The notes below the pieces were generated by a model. That model saw only the letters and a list, made by a program, of their open reading frames with translations. It did not search any database and was not told where the DNA came from. A program made the translations under genes and the position numbers. A stretch of 64,000 nt of DNA from Darksidea phi. Lineage: Eukaryota; Ascomycota; Dothideomycetes; Pleosporales; Lentitheciaceae. Positions 1-11,739 of this stretch are shown here, in pieces. The stretch covers positions 1 through 64,000 of the forward strand of contig JASJFT010000233.1 in NCBI GenBank assembly GCA_030770425.1, written 5' to 3'. How positions within the stretch are numbered: the first letter of the stretch is position 1; every line of letters starts with the position of its first letter.

Positions 1-1293
1 GGCGACTGTTTGGAATGTTCTAAGAACAAATCTAAGAGATATAAGCCCTATGGATTACTCTAACCGCTAGTACCACCCACACGACTATGGACTTACGTTA
101 CGATAGACTTTATAGTAAAGTTGCCACCATTATTGGAACCGGGATTAGGAAGATTATACGACACGATCATGGTAATCGTGGACCGATTAACCAAGGTAGT
201 ATACTTCATCCCGACGAACGAAGTAATTACGGTAGAAAACATGGCTTATGAGGTCAAAAGAACGCTCATCGCCAATCACGGATTGCCGGAACAGATCCTT
301 ACGGATAGGGACAAACTGTTCACTTTAAGGTTTTGGAGTATACTGCTCGCAAAACTAGGAATTGAAAGAAAGCTATCGACTAGCTTCTATCCGTAGACAG
401 ACGGTCAGACGGAACGAACGAACTAAACTCTAGAGGAGTATCTGAGGTTCTATGTCAACAAGTTACAGGACAACTAGGTTGAATTGCTACCAACAGTACA
501 ATTGGCATATAATAGTAAGAGATCTACGACGACTAGATGCTTACCGTACTACGCAAATCACGGATATGAGCCGACGACTTATAGAGATCCGAAGGATATC
601 GAGAGTATATCCACTGGGGCAGAAGAAAAAGCCTATTTGATGCAAGAACTGTACAAAGAACTCAGCGCGCGGATAGCACGCAGAAACCTCACAACAGCCA
701 AAATAGTAAATAAAAGAAGGCTCGAGGGACCGACCCTTGAGAGGGGGGACAAAGTTTTCCTTTTACGACGAAACCTGAAAACTAAACGACTATGCGACAA
801 ACTGGACAATTTACGAATCGGACTATTCGAAATTGAAGAAAAGACAGGACCAGTTAACTACAGGCTAAAGCTAGCTAAAGGTATGAAAATATACCCGGTA
901 TTCTACGTATCGTTACTGGAACCAGTACCGGAAGACGCCGAAGTAGCTACCGACGTCGAACTCGAAGACGAGGAGTACGAGGTCGAGGAAATTCAAGGAC
1001 TACAGAAGTTCGGACGTTAGTGGAAATATTTGGTTAAATGGGTAGGATGGCCTACCAGCCAAAACACATGGGAACCAGTCAAGAACCTGCAGGGCTGCCA
1101 GGACCTGGTTGAGCAGTATCACCAGAAGCACCCAGAGGCAGAGGCTCCCAACCATCCAGAAAAGCGGAGAAATCAGTGGACTCGCACAGCAAGGCTTGCT
1201 GTGGTGACACGGGCAAGCTGGAAGAAGCAGACCGAGCGGCTTCCGCCTGTTCCGACTTTTCCAACTCAGAGATCGAAGCTAGCTTACGATTAA
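1..1293 (+). pseudogene. Ty3/gypsy pol 3' part: integrase plus chromodomain, RIP-damaged
   Basis: One continuous reading frame (frame 1) runs from the window edge to the TAA at 1291-1293. It is interrupted by five nonsense codons at 61, 394, 424, 475 and 1018, each explicable as CAA/CAG turned into TAA/TAG. Visible parts in order are: the CLEC half of the integrase zinc finger (about 7-18); the catalytic core with Asp in IVDRLTK (about 175), Asp in TDRDK (about 300) and Glu in TDGQTER (about 400-415); a basic C-terminal domain; and a chromodomain (WKYLVKWVGWP, then WEP, about 1021-1120). Known for the family: these integrases insert cDNA copies, and the chromodomain targets chromatin. The frame is otherwise open, so damage is recent or mild. 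The 5' part of the element lies outside the window. Confidence 0.93.
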
Positions 1294-1639
1294 GAAGCTT
1301 ACGTTGACGGGCATCGTACTGAGCCAGTTACGCGCGGATACGCCGTTTGCGGGCTTGAGCGGCTAACTCTTCATCCTTAGCGGACTCCAGTTCGGACAGG
1401 AGTCGAGAACGCTCTTCCTCAGCGCGAGCAAGAGACTTGTCAGTCACCGCTAGACTACAAGAAACATTCCGAGAGAGACATCCACCACAACGAGCCGAGG
1501 ACGGTAACGTCTTACATTCGCGGCCAGCGAATTGACAGTTCAGACACGATCGAGCCGGCGGCATTACACGACCAGAGCGAAGGACGTGGCGGGCGAGACG
1601 AAGACGACGAGCTGTGGAAGTCTCAGGACCTTTGGGCAT
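1079..1639 (-). pseudogene. Antisense ORF in the gypsy element, cysteine-rich product, one nonsense codon
   Basis: On the minus strand an ATG at 1639 (MPKGPETSTARR) opens a frame of about 186 codons ending at a TGA at 1079-1081. It is broken only by a TAA at 1328-1330, which reads as a mutated CAA. The product has a basic N-terminus, a compact Cys-rich segment (CLNC...CKTL...CGGC...C), a Glu/Arg/Lys-rich, likely coiled-coil stretch and a Ser/Pro-rich tail. It overlaps the chromodomain end of pol on the opposite strand and stops just past it. Antisense ORFs between pol and the 3' LTR occur in several fungal gypsy lineages. I do not know a proven function. The Cys spacing resembles a fungal Zn-cluster, but this is only a resemblance. 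Confidence 0.6.
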
Positions 1640-1886
1640 TGTTAGGACCCAGGAAGAAAATAAAGAATAGGGCTTGGACACCCGTGGAGGGGGACGTCAC
1701 CTACTCTTATACCCAGGCAAGGGGCGGAACAACTAGGGCACCGGGCCAAGAAAAGAATTACTGGTGCGTGCACGCGGGTTGCGGCGCAGTGTGGAAAGAA
1801 TTACCGGAACAATTGGGCCACTGCCAAATGGGGTCACGAGAAAGGGAACGCGACTTCGAGGACGAAGCTTCGGAGGGGGGAGCGAG

Positions 1887-2321
1887 TGTTACAACCCCAC
1901 GCGAATCACAGGATGCGGGGCATCCCGAGAAGGTTGGAAGCCAAGACAAGGGCTTAGTCAGTGATCCAACATCACGTGACAATGATCTGGTTGATCTGTG
2001 TCTTAGCGAACAGAGCAAACAGAGCATGACCAACAATGATCTGGTTGATCTGTGTCTTAGCGAACAGAGCAAGTAGAGTAAGGTAAAGCGGGACAGATAT
2101 AAGAAGATGGAGGATCTCTTAGGTTTTCTGTCTTGATTCTTTGTAGTTAATCTTCAGTTCTTCACCTGACACTTACGAACAAGATTGGATCTTTTCCTAA
2201 GTGGTTATTCTAGCAATAGAATTCGTTGACTTGATCTTGACCTATCAGAAACCAACGGTGCGACAAACGTTCTATCGGCCCTAACCCGGATCCCGTATAA
2301 AGGTACGTACAACGTATAACA
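1887..2321 (+). mobile_element. 3' LTR of the lightly mutated gypsy element
   Basis: The LTR begins TGTTACAACCCC directly after a purine-rich tract (1870-1886, GGAGGGGGGAGCGAG), as expected for a polypurine tract. It ends GTATAACA at 2321, so its ends form the short inverted repeat TGTTA/TAACA. Its last 327 bp are repeated co-linearly in the adjoining relic 2322-2648. Only this one LTR lies in the window. The boundary calls rest on the polypurine tract, the terminal dinucleotides and the abrupt change into a mutated copy. Confidence 0.8.
1981..2072 (+). repeat. 54-bp internal tandem duplication in the LTR
   Basis: The sequence starting AATGATCTGGTTGATCTG at 1981 starts again at 2035, with about 38 bp identical in the second copy. 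The same duplication can be traced in the mutated LTR relic that follows, so it is an old property of this LTR family rather than a local event. Confidence 0.85.
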
Positions 2322-2648
2322 TCTATATCTTAGTAAATAGAGTAAATAGAGTATAACTAATAATAATCTAGTTAATCTATATCTTAGTAAATAGAGTAAG
2401 TAGAGTAAGGTAAAGTAGGATAGATATAAGAGAGTAGAGGATCTCCTAGGGTTTCTATCTTAATTCTTTATAGTTAATCTTTAGTTCTTTACCTAATACT
2501 TACGAATAAAATCGGATCTTTTCCTAAGTAGTTATTCTAGTAATAGAATTTATTAACTTAATCTTAACCTATTAGAAACTAATAATATAATAAATATTCT
2601 ATTAGTCCTAACCCGAATCCTATATAAAGGTACGTATAACGTATAATA
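2322..2648 (+). mobile_element. RIP-mutated, 5'-truncated LTR of the same family
   Basis: This 327-bp stretch aligns without any gap to 1995-2321. By hand I count about 65 differences, roughly 60 of them C-to-T or G-to-A in this copy. It starts in mid-LTR exactly where the younger LTR ends, which fits insertion of the younger element into an older relic of its own family. The left half of the old LTR would then lie beyond the window. Confidence 0.88.
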
Positions 2649-2652
2649 GTAA

Positions 2653-2925
2653 TAGTATAATAATAGCCTTTTTATAGAATAATATAAGTAAACTCTCTAG
2701 AAAAAGTAAACTATAGGTTATAGTATAATAATAGCCTTTTTATAGAATAATATAAGTAGACTCTCTAGAAAAAGTAAACTATAAATAATAGTATAATAAT
2801 AGCCTTTTTATAGAATAATATAAGTAGACTCTCTAAAAAAAGTAAACTATAGATAATAGTATAATAATAGCCTTTTTATAGAATAATATAAGTAGACTCT
2901 TTAGGAAAAAGTATATTTTAAATAA
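2653..2925. repeat. 68-bp tandem repeat, four copies plus a partial fifth
   Basis: TAGTATAATAATAG starts at 2653, 2721, 2789 and 2857, a period of 68 bp, and a degenerate start follows at 2926. Each unit contains CCTTTTTATAGAATAATATAAG and a short A-rich end. Copies differ by few substitutions, mostly C/T or G/A. It lies between the LTR relic and the outer retroelement, and no coding potential is seen. Confidence 0.9.
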
Positions 2926-3059
2926 TAGTATAAAGTAGAAGTTAAAAATAGATTTATTAAATACTTAGTTAAGGTTTATAGCTACTCTAGCTTTACTAGT
3001 AAACCTCTATTATATTAATCTTCTTATATAATACTCTATATCTATTATAGTAATAATAT

Positions 3060-3322
3060 TATAGTATATAGGTATATTAGAGATAGAGTAGTAGAGCTTA
3101 TAACCTATAGTTAGAGGGATAGAAGAGAAGAGTTAATAGAATAGATAGCTAAAAATTAGTTAAATTAAACTATTTCCTCTATTTACTATATAATAGAATA
3201 GATAATAAACTCTAGCTAAAGATACTCCCGAATAATAGTCCTTTAGAGTCTAGTTTAATATTATACTACTTACCTAAGTACTTAATACTTAATTAAGAGG
3301 CTTCCTTTACTACTATACTATA
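3060..3322 (-). repeat. LTR of the outer gypsy element (3' LTR in element orientation)
   Basis: This is the 263-bp direct repeat partner of 18428-18690. The two copies are co-linear and differ mainly by C/T and G/A, for example GGTATATTAG versus GATATATTAG near the start. Confidence 0.88.
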
Positions 3323-6024
3323 TTTTCCTTTCTAACTAAAAGAGCTTAGTCCTCTTAAGCTTTACTACCCGATTAAGTAACTCTATATAATACTAGTATA
3401 TTATTAATAGTAAACTCTACTACTAGTCTATTAAGAATTTTTCTTTAAGTAATCTCTATTTTTAAACGATCTTTAAGAAGCTATTAGTAGGTCTTTTATT
3501 TTTCTCCTCCTTAGTAAATAGACTATAGCCTAATTTTAACGACTCTTTTTTCCTAGGACTTTTAATAGTAAGTTAGTATAATTATAAAGATAAGCTTTCT
3601 CTAGCTAGTTTAATATATTATTATAAAACTAATTAGTCTCTAATCTAATTCTAGCTTCTTAATAGATTCTTTTACCTCTATATAATTCTTAAATTCTTAT
3701 CTAGTAATTTTATAATAATACCCTTAAGTAAGTCTTTAAATACTTTTACTTTAACTTTTTTATAAATAGTAGCTAATTAAAATATATATAAAAGGCTCCT
3801 TCTAGTATTTTCTTAGACTCTTTAACCTTCTTCTTATAACTACTCTTCTTATCTATTAGTCTAATAGTCTTTTAAGCCTTTAGCTTCTTAGTCTTTAATC
3901 TTTTAGTCTCTAGTCTTCTTAGTCTCTCCTTCTAGCTATATCTACTAAAGGTATATCTATCGATCTATTACTAAATAGTACTACTATAGACGTCTCTAGT
4001 AGTAGTAATAGTAACTAGTATCCTTCTAACTAGTCTTCGGGAGATAGAAAAGGTAATTAAGAATCGAAGCTCTATAACTATTTCTTAGTAATAACTAATA
4101 TTACTATTCTAAAGTAGTATAAGTTTTCTTTCTTTTTAATTAGTTATTATTTATACTAATTTTACTATAGTAACTCTACGAGCTAATTAAATTATTAATT
4201 AAGCTTTTTAGTTTAATTTTAACTAGTTCCTTTATAAGCTTAAGTATTAGGGTATTCTTCTAGAAGCTATTTTATATACTAATACTATCTAGTACTTAGT
4301 CTAATATAATCTTATTATTACTTATAATTCTAACTTTTTAGTATAAAGTAATATAACTATTTATAACTTCTTTAATTTAGGGACCTAGAGGAGTTTTTAT
4401 TTATAAAATATCTAGACTAGTATATACTATTACGTATTCTAGGTTTATAATTATAGTAATAGAGCTAGTCTAATCTATAATTAGTATATAAACTTAAAGG
4501 CTAGTAAGATCTAGACTAGTTATAAATAGGTTTACTAGAATAATTAATTAATAGTCTAAGAAGTCTATACTAACTATATTATTAATAGTAATATAAAGTA
4601 CTACTCTATATTTTATAAGTTTTCTCTAATTTTTTCCTTTTACCTTTACCTACTAATCTATTAGACTAGATAGTACTAGTACTATATATCTACTTACTAA
4701 AATCGACCCTAGTAATATTATAGATCTAAATAAGATATATCTATACTACTTTATATCTTAAGCTTCTCTAACTAGCTCTTATACTAGTAGTTCTTCTTTA
4801 AATTCTTAACTAGACTCTTAACTAGGCTCTTAATCTATCTTTTAGTCTAGCTCTTTTATATACTACTTAATAATCTATCTTCTTCTTAAGTTTATTAGAC
4901 CTAAGCTAAATAAGCCGTACTTTTATCTTTAATCTTTTAGCTATTCTTAATAATCCTTTAGATCTAAGTAGAGTAGCTTTAGTAATACTAAGTAAGAGTA
5001 GTATAAATTAATTAAATACTAGTATTAGTAGTATAAGCTCTAAGTATAGTATAAGTACTAGAACTAGTATTATAGTAGTTCTCTAATTTAGTTTAACTAT
5101 TTATTATCTTCGAATTCTAATTATCTATATATCTAGTCTAATCTATCTACTATAGCTTATACTACTAATAAGATATTAGAGGATTTTAATATACTAATAA
5201 TTTCTTATTAGTTATTTAAGGATAAGGGTAAGAATAAAGATAAGAATAAGAATTCTAAGAATACCTATTATAGTAACTATAGTAGTAGTAGAGGCCGTAG
5301 TAGTAGTAGTAGTACTATTACTACTTAGACTATATAGATTTTCTAGATTTTACTTCTTCGACTAGTAATTAGCTCTTAGTTCTTCTTTTTATAGCTTTTT
5401 ATATTTAGCTCCTAGTATCTTTATATAGCCTTTAGACTTCTATAGACTAGCTTATAGCTTTTAAAATCTTACTTTCTAATTTATTTCTTTCTTATTACTA
5501 ATAATTCTTCTCTACTAAGTCTATAATAATAATAATAGGAAATAAAAACTAGAAAATCGAAATAAATAAATAGTTCTAATTATAGCTTAGAACCTATAAC
5601 CCCTCTCTAACTAAATTAACTATTTTTTAGTTAATTACTCTTCGTCGTTACTCTTTAATTTACTACTAGTTATCTAATATTTTACTTCTTTAATTTCTAG
5701 TCTAATAATAGTCTATTAGATAATAATCTTTAGTAATAGAGCTTATCTTTATATTAAAGATACTTCTATTATAAAAAACTTTATATAATTAGTTTATATT
5801 TACGTTACTAGGTATTCTTTATCTAGCTCTTTAACTTTTTTATACCTTAGGGCTCTTAGTATTAGATAATGATTATTAATTAGTAGGTTCTCTTTAATTA
5901 GCTTTATTCTACCCCGTATCTCTATTATCTTATTATCTAGGTCTTTTTAATAGAACTACTTTAACTAATTATTATATATAGTATAAGTAAATAAAGTTTT
6001 ATTAAACTCTATAAGCCTATAGTA

Positions 6025-6292
6025 TATTACGGCCCGTTCCCTAGATAACTAGGTTATTTTACTTATTTCCTATTTCGGTTAGTAGATTAGGTAATCCCGA
6101 GGATTAGCTTAATAGTTAGTTAGTTTATTTAGCGCGCTAAGCCCTATTCGGGTATAAGAACCCTCTATTCTTATACCCTTATAGTACTATCTTAGGATAG
6201 CTTTAATATACCGATTCTACTATTAGTTAATTAGAAGGCTACCTTAGCTATTATAACTCCTAGTTAATTATACTTAGTCCTAGAGTCTTATA
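6025..6292 (+). repeat. 5' LTR of the inner gypsy element
   Basis: This 268-bp repeat begins TATTACGGCCCG (a RIP-changed TGTTACGG-type start) and ends GTCTTATA. It is nearly identical to 13611-13878. The last five bases of the duplicated target (TAGTA) precede it. Confidence 0.93.
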
Positions 6293-6899
6293 TTATCCTA
6301 AGATCTCTAACTTTTAGCTAGAGACGATGGCTAAATATTAACCCCCCTAAAATCCCTAGAGGTCTACGGTACTTAGGGTAGATAGCGTATAGCGCTTCCT
6401 TAGGTAAGCCTTAAAATCGACTACTTCGAGTCCTAATATTACTAGAGCGCCTAGTACCTCCCTTAGAGAGAAGAGACCTATAAAAGTATTATATAGGGTT
6501 AGACCTATATTCTAAACCCTATAATTAACTTATCTTTATACGATTAACTAAATTACTAAATTAGTATAATAATAAGATAATAGACTTCTTAGCCTAAGTA
6601 AACCCTTCGAAGCCGTCTTCCTATAAGGCCTCCTTATAAAAGAAAAATAAAGGAAAGAAAAAGGCCCTAAGCTAAGCCTTAAGTAGGATAAGAAGTATAC
6701 GAGCTTAGACTAGGTCTTAGAGTTAGACTAAAAGTAAGATATCCTCCCCTAAAGAGGAAGCGTACTAGTAAAAGCTAGTTAAGATCTATAAACTAACCCC
6801 CTTAGAGGTATTTATTAATAGAGATATATATATTAACCCCTAGACCCTTAAGACCGTCTTCCTCTCTTAAGAGGAGAGTATAAATAAAGATAGTCTTAA

Positions 6900-8700
6900 A
6901 GAGAAGATTAATAAGTATATTAAAAGGGTTAAATTACTTAGAGAAAAAAATAGACCCCGAATCCTCTACTTAACGAATATAGAAGGATAGGAAGAACTTT
7001 TAGACTATAATATAGTTCGGGATATACTAGCTATCTAGAAGGGGTCTAATCTAATTACTAATACCCTAATAGATAATAGTCTCTATCTTATTATAGCTAA
7101 AAGGCTAGCGTATACTATAGGAGTAGGTATAGTTAATAGGAACGCCTTTATAAATACTACGACTAATAAGTTTAACTAATTAGTTAAGAAAAGGGATAAC
7201 TATAGAAGATAAATTAAAAAGCTATAAAAAGAGCTCTAATAAGCCTAGAGAATTATAAGTAGGTAGTAGAATTTAGAAGAAGACCTTAAGTAGTCCTCCC
7301 CCGCGGCTACCTATACTAAGACCGGACTCGTAGTCCTCCCTTAGTATAACCTTAAGTCTATTCTTAAGGCTCTACTATTATAACGTAATCCTAATAGTAA
7401 ATAAGATATAGAGGAGGTAGGACTCCCCCCTATAATAGTATAGCTAAATAGCTTAAATATCGGCCTTTAAAGAACCCCTCTTACTTATTATACCCCTCTT
7501 TAAACCCCCGGACTCCTAAGAAAGTTCTAGTAGGATTTAATTTAGTATTTAACCTTTTAGTTAAGCTTCTTATAAAAAAAGCTAATTATTAAACTAATTA
7601 CGTTCCTAAATCTAATATAAACTCTTCTATCTAATAAGAACCTTTATAAGTATCTATTAGATTTAAAGGTACTACTCTTTATTATAGAGAAAATAAAAAA
7701 TACTCCTACTCTCCATTCTAATACCTACCCTATAAGATCCCTATTAGTCTTACTAGGGTTTATAACTATTATCTTAGGTAACGGAATATAGATTCTTATC
7801 TAGAAGGAGGATATTATAGAGAACTACTAAAGTAACTCCCTATAAACCTCTAGCTCCTAGAAGACTACGTTTTACCTCGATCCTATCTTATTTAAGAACG
7901 ATAGAGAGCCTAAACTAAAGAACTAGCTCTACGATATAAAATAGAAATTTATTATTAATAAGGATTAGTATATATAAGAAACCTCTTAGTAGATAGCTAA
8001 GATCCGTCGAGCCTATATTATATCCTAACTAGTAGGCCTAATAAAAGACTATATTCGGATATAGCTAAATTCTAGAAAAGAAGAAGTAGACTTTATATCC
8101 GATATAGACCTATTAGAATATATTAAGAAATACTATAAAGATCCTTACGTAAAGAAGAAGGTAAAAGTTAAATTCCGCCGATTATATATAGATATATTTA
8201 GCAAAGTTAGTAACTTTATTAAGAATTTTAAGTATCTAGTAATAGAGATCTACCTATCTTACTACTAGTAGAATAAAGAATTCGTAGATAAGCTCTACTT
8301 CGAGCTAAGAAATAAGATAGATTTATTTAATAATAGTAATTCTACCTTTAATAAGCTCTATAAATACGCGACTTTAGTTAATAGGATACTACTTAAGAAT
8401 AACTAGTACTAAAAGGCCCGGCTTACCTAAAGTAACTAATTAGCTACCTCTAAGAGAAAGTAGCCGACTATAAGTAGGCCCTTTCCTAATAAGTTAGAAA
8501 AGAGGCCCGTTCGCTCTAAAGACGCCTCTAAGCTCTATAATTACTCCTTCGAGAAGTATAAGAAGTAAGACCATTATTTTAATTATAAGAAAAGGAATAA
8601 ATAGTAAGACTATCTTAACTACGTCGTATATAAAGTAACGTAGAATACTATAGAAGTAGAAGTTAATACTACCTTCCCTAACGATTCTAAGGAAGGAGCT
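6900..8700 (+). pseudogene. Gag relic of the inner gypsy element
   Basis: Translation through stops gives a hydrophilic, then helical, capsid-like stretch (about 7870-8420). This is followed at about 8570-8630 by a pattern readable as a CX2CX4HX4C zinc knuckle in which the cysteines now read as Tyr or Phe-adjacent Tyr (HYFNYKK...DYLNY). Assignment depends mostly on position between the 5' LTR and the reverse transcriptase, plus the knuckle trace. Domain ends are approximate. Confidence 0.6.
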
Positions 8701-9899
8701 TATTTAGACTTTTCGTATAAAGAGGAAAGTAGTTTAAAGTATAACTCTAATACCTTCTCTACGGTATTAAAAAATAAAAGCCGTTAGGAGAGAGCTCCTT
8801 CTTAGCGGCCTATATAGGAGTAATTAAACCCCTTAATTATTAATAACTTATTAAGATATTATAGCTTATCGATTCGAAATTATTTACGCTTCCTATTTAA
8901 CTTATAGTAAATAGTCTAGCTATACGACTAAGAGGATTAGTAGATAATAGTACTAGTATATACCTATTAGTCTACTTTAAATATTTAAAGGTAGTAAAGA
9001 AAAAGCTAAAGCCCGTTTTCTATTAATTAAAAAAACCGATTTCCCTTAACGGGTTTAATAAGAAATACGGTTACTTAGTTAATATAGCTATCTAAGCTAA
9101 TCTATTAATCTAGGAAAAGAATATATCTATCTAGTTCCTCTTCTATAAGCTTAGGTATTACGATATAATACTTAAAAGAAAATTCTTTAAATAAATCTAG
9201 TCCTTAATCGACTATTATAACTAGACTTTATACTAGCTAGATAATACTTTAAAGTAGATAAAATATAACCTAACTACTATAAGGAAGCCGGATCCGAAGC
9301 TAGACCTAGAATACTAGGACGACGCTTTACGTCGCGATAACTTAATTAATTAGTAGATTAAAGTATAGAAGAAGGTCCGTTTACTTAAAAAGAATCTAAT
9401 ACTTAGTTTAGAGATTCTAATTAAAGCCCTTATAATTCTCTAGAAGGAGGTCTATAAGCCTACTAAAGCCCCGCTATAGATAATAGAGGACTAATAAGCT
9501 ACTTCTAAGAAAATATAGAGGAATATAGATAATAATACTAATAGTAGTTTAAGGGGTACTAAATCTAAGAAAAGCTAATAAGATTACTAAAAAAATAATA
9601 GAAAGAAAAAAAAAGTAATATCTATCCCTAATAACCTACTAGAGTAGACCGCTAGTAATAAGTTCGATGTATATTTTCTCGAGCCTTCTAAGATATAGAA
9701 GCTCATAGATAAGAAAGAAGTTACGCTAGAAGCTACTAGTCTATATAAAGTTAACTTATTAATTAGAGATAGATAGTTAAAAGATTTAGTAGAAGACTTA
9801 GTAGAATAGGACGTATAAGATATAATAGTAGAAAAGCTCCTTTATAAAGGTTATATAGGAGCTACCCTAGACTACTTCTCTAAGGTCGATTTAAATAAG

Positions 9900-11200
9900 C
9901 TACCCTTTAAAAGGGAGAATATTAACTATAAAATTATCCTTAAGGATAATATAAGTAAGCTTAGTATAAGCCTACTCTATAATATATCCCTTAAATACCT
10001 AAAGCTACTAAAAGCTTACTTAGAAGAGTACCTAAAAAAGGACTTTATTATAACTAGTAACGCTAACTTCGCCTTACCCGTTCTATTCGTTAAGAAGCTA
10101 GGAGGGGGGTAGAGGTTTTACGTTAACTACTAAAAAATTAATATAGTTACGAAGAAAGATATTATAGCTATCCTCTTAATTAAGAAGATATTAATATAAC
10201 TCTCTAAAGTAAAGGTCTTTACTAAGCTAGACGTATATTAAGTCTTTTATTATATTAGATTAGACCTTAACGTAGAAGACCTTATAACTTTTAAAATATA
10301 ATATAGGAATTATAAATACTACGTTCTACCTTTTAGACTATATAATAGGCTAATAACCTTTTAGCGCTATATTAATTAAGTACTTAAGGACGAAATTAAC
10401 GAGATCTATACTACCTATATAGATAATATCTTAATCTACTTAGAGGACCCTCTTAAGTACGAGAAATATATAAGTAAAATCCTAAATAAGCTTAAGAAGG
10501 CTAGACTATAAATTAATATTAAAAAGAGTAAGTTTATAGTTACTAAGGTAAAGTTTTTAAATTTTATTATTAGTACTAAAGGAATCCGTATAGACCCTAA
10601 TAAGATAGTAGTTATTAGAGATTAGGAGGAATTTATAACCCTAAAAGGGCTATAAGCTTACCTAGGCTTCTATAACTACTACTATAAGTAGTTAAAAGAC
10701 TATAGTTATATAGTCCGCCTACTTATCTAACTATTATAAAAGGGAAAATTCTATACCTTTAGGCCTAAAGAGCGAGCTATATTTAAGAAAAGTAAGGTAT
10801 TATTATATTCGGATATTATTATAAGATATTACTCGCCCTACTATAGGACCCGTATAGAAACCAATATAAGTAATAGCGTCTTAGTAGGTACCTTTATATA
10901 GCTTTAAGATAATAGAATCTAATAATCTATAGTCTACTTTATAAAGATAATAAAGTCTATAGAAATAAACTACGAGATCTATAATAAAGAGATACTTATA
11001 GTTATAAGGGGTTTAAATAAATAGAGAGCTTAGCTTATAAGATTATAACTAAATAAACCCTTCTAAGTTATTACTAATTACTAGGTACTAGAATATTTCT
11101 TAACTAAGCGCGAACTAACCCTATAATAGGCTTATTAGGCCGAGAAGCTCGTAGACTACTACTATATTATTTATTATTACTCTAGAACTATTAATATTAT
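9900..11200 (+). pseudogene. Reverse transcriptase / RNase H relic of the inner gypsy element
   Basis: Read through stops, the plus strand gives clear gypsy reverse transcriptase blocks: FALPVLFVKK near 10070, FTKLDVY near 10220, YYVLPFRLYNRL near 10320 and the active-site block YIDNILIY at about 10415-10440. The second catalytic Asp of YIDD is Asn here, as a G-to-A change would produce. RNase H-like sequence follows to about 11.2 kb. The enzyme is inactive in this copy because of stops and active-site loss. Confidence 0.85.
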
Positions 11201-11739
11201 TACGGATACTCTCTCTTAAAAATAGAAGAAGTTAAAAACTTAGAAGAAAAAAGATAAAGCTACTAGAACTCGCGTCTTTATCCCCTCTAAATAGGCCTCT
11301 ATTATAATAGCTATCTTAATAGCTACTACTAATATCTAAGATCCCGAGTATAAAATCGAAGCTTATTTTTATTTACTTCTTAACTATATACTTTACAAAA
11401 ATCGTATATACGCTATACTTAAACTAGAGTAAGAATTAGTCTATTAAGGACGTAAGTATCTATCTTTAACCCTATCTAGACTCCTCCTCTAAAAAGAGAA
11501 GTTAATAGTACTCGAAGTAGGGTTCCTTAAGATCTATCTTATCTAGGTAGTATATACTACGTAGATTACTACTTATCTAGGTATAAAGAAAACTATTAGG
11601 CTCCTAAGAGACCTATACTACTAGGGTATAATAAACGAGAATATAAAATATTATATAAGAAACTATAAGTAGTACTAATAGAGTTATAAGCCTTAAGATA
11701 AGACTTTAGGTCTCCTTAAACTACTCCCTATACCTAAGA

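Noticed and set aside
1639..2076. 145-codon plus-strand frame across the LTR start
   Set aside because: It spans the polypurine tract and LTR boundary, and its C-terminal repeat only reflects the 54-bp DNA duplication. There is no domain, and it is not bounded like a gene.
2653..2925. Regularly spaced repeat that could suggest a CRISPR-like array
   Set aside because: The whole 68-bp unit is repeated with no unique spacers, in a eukaryotic genome. It is an ordinary tandem repeat.
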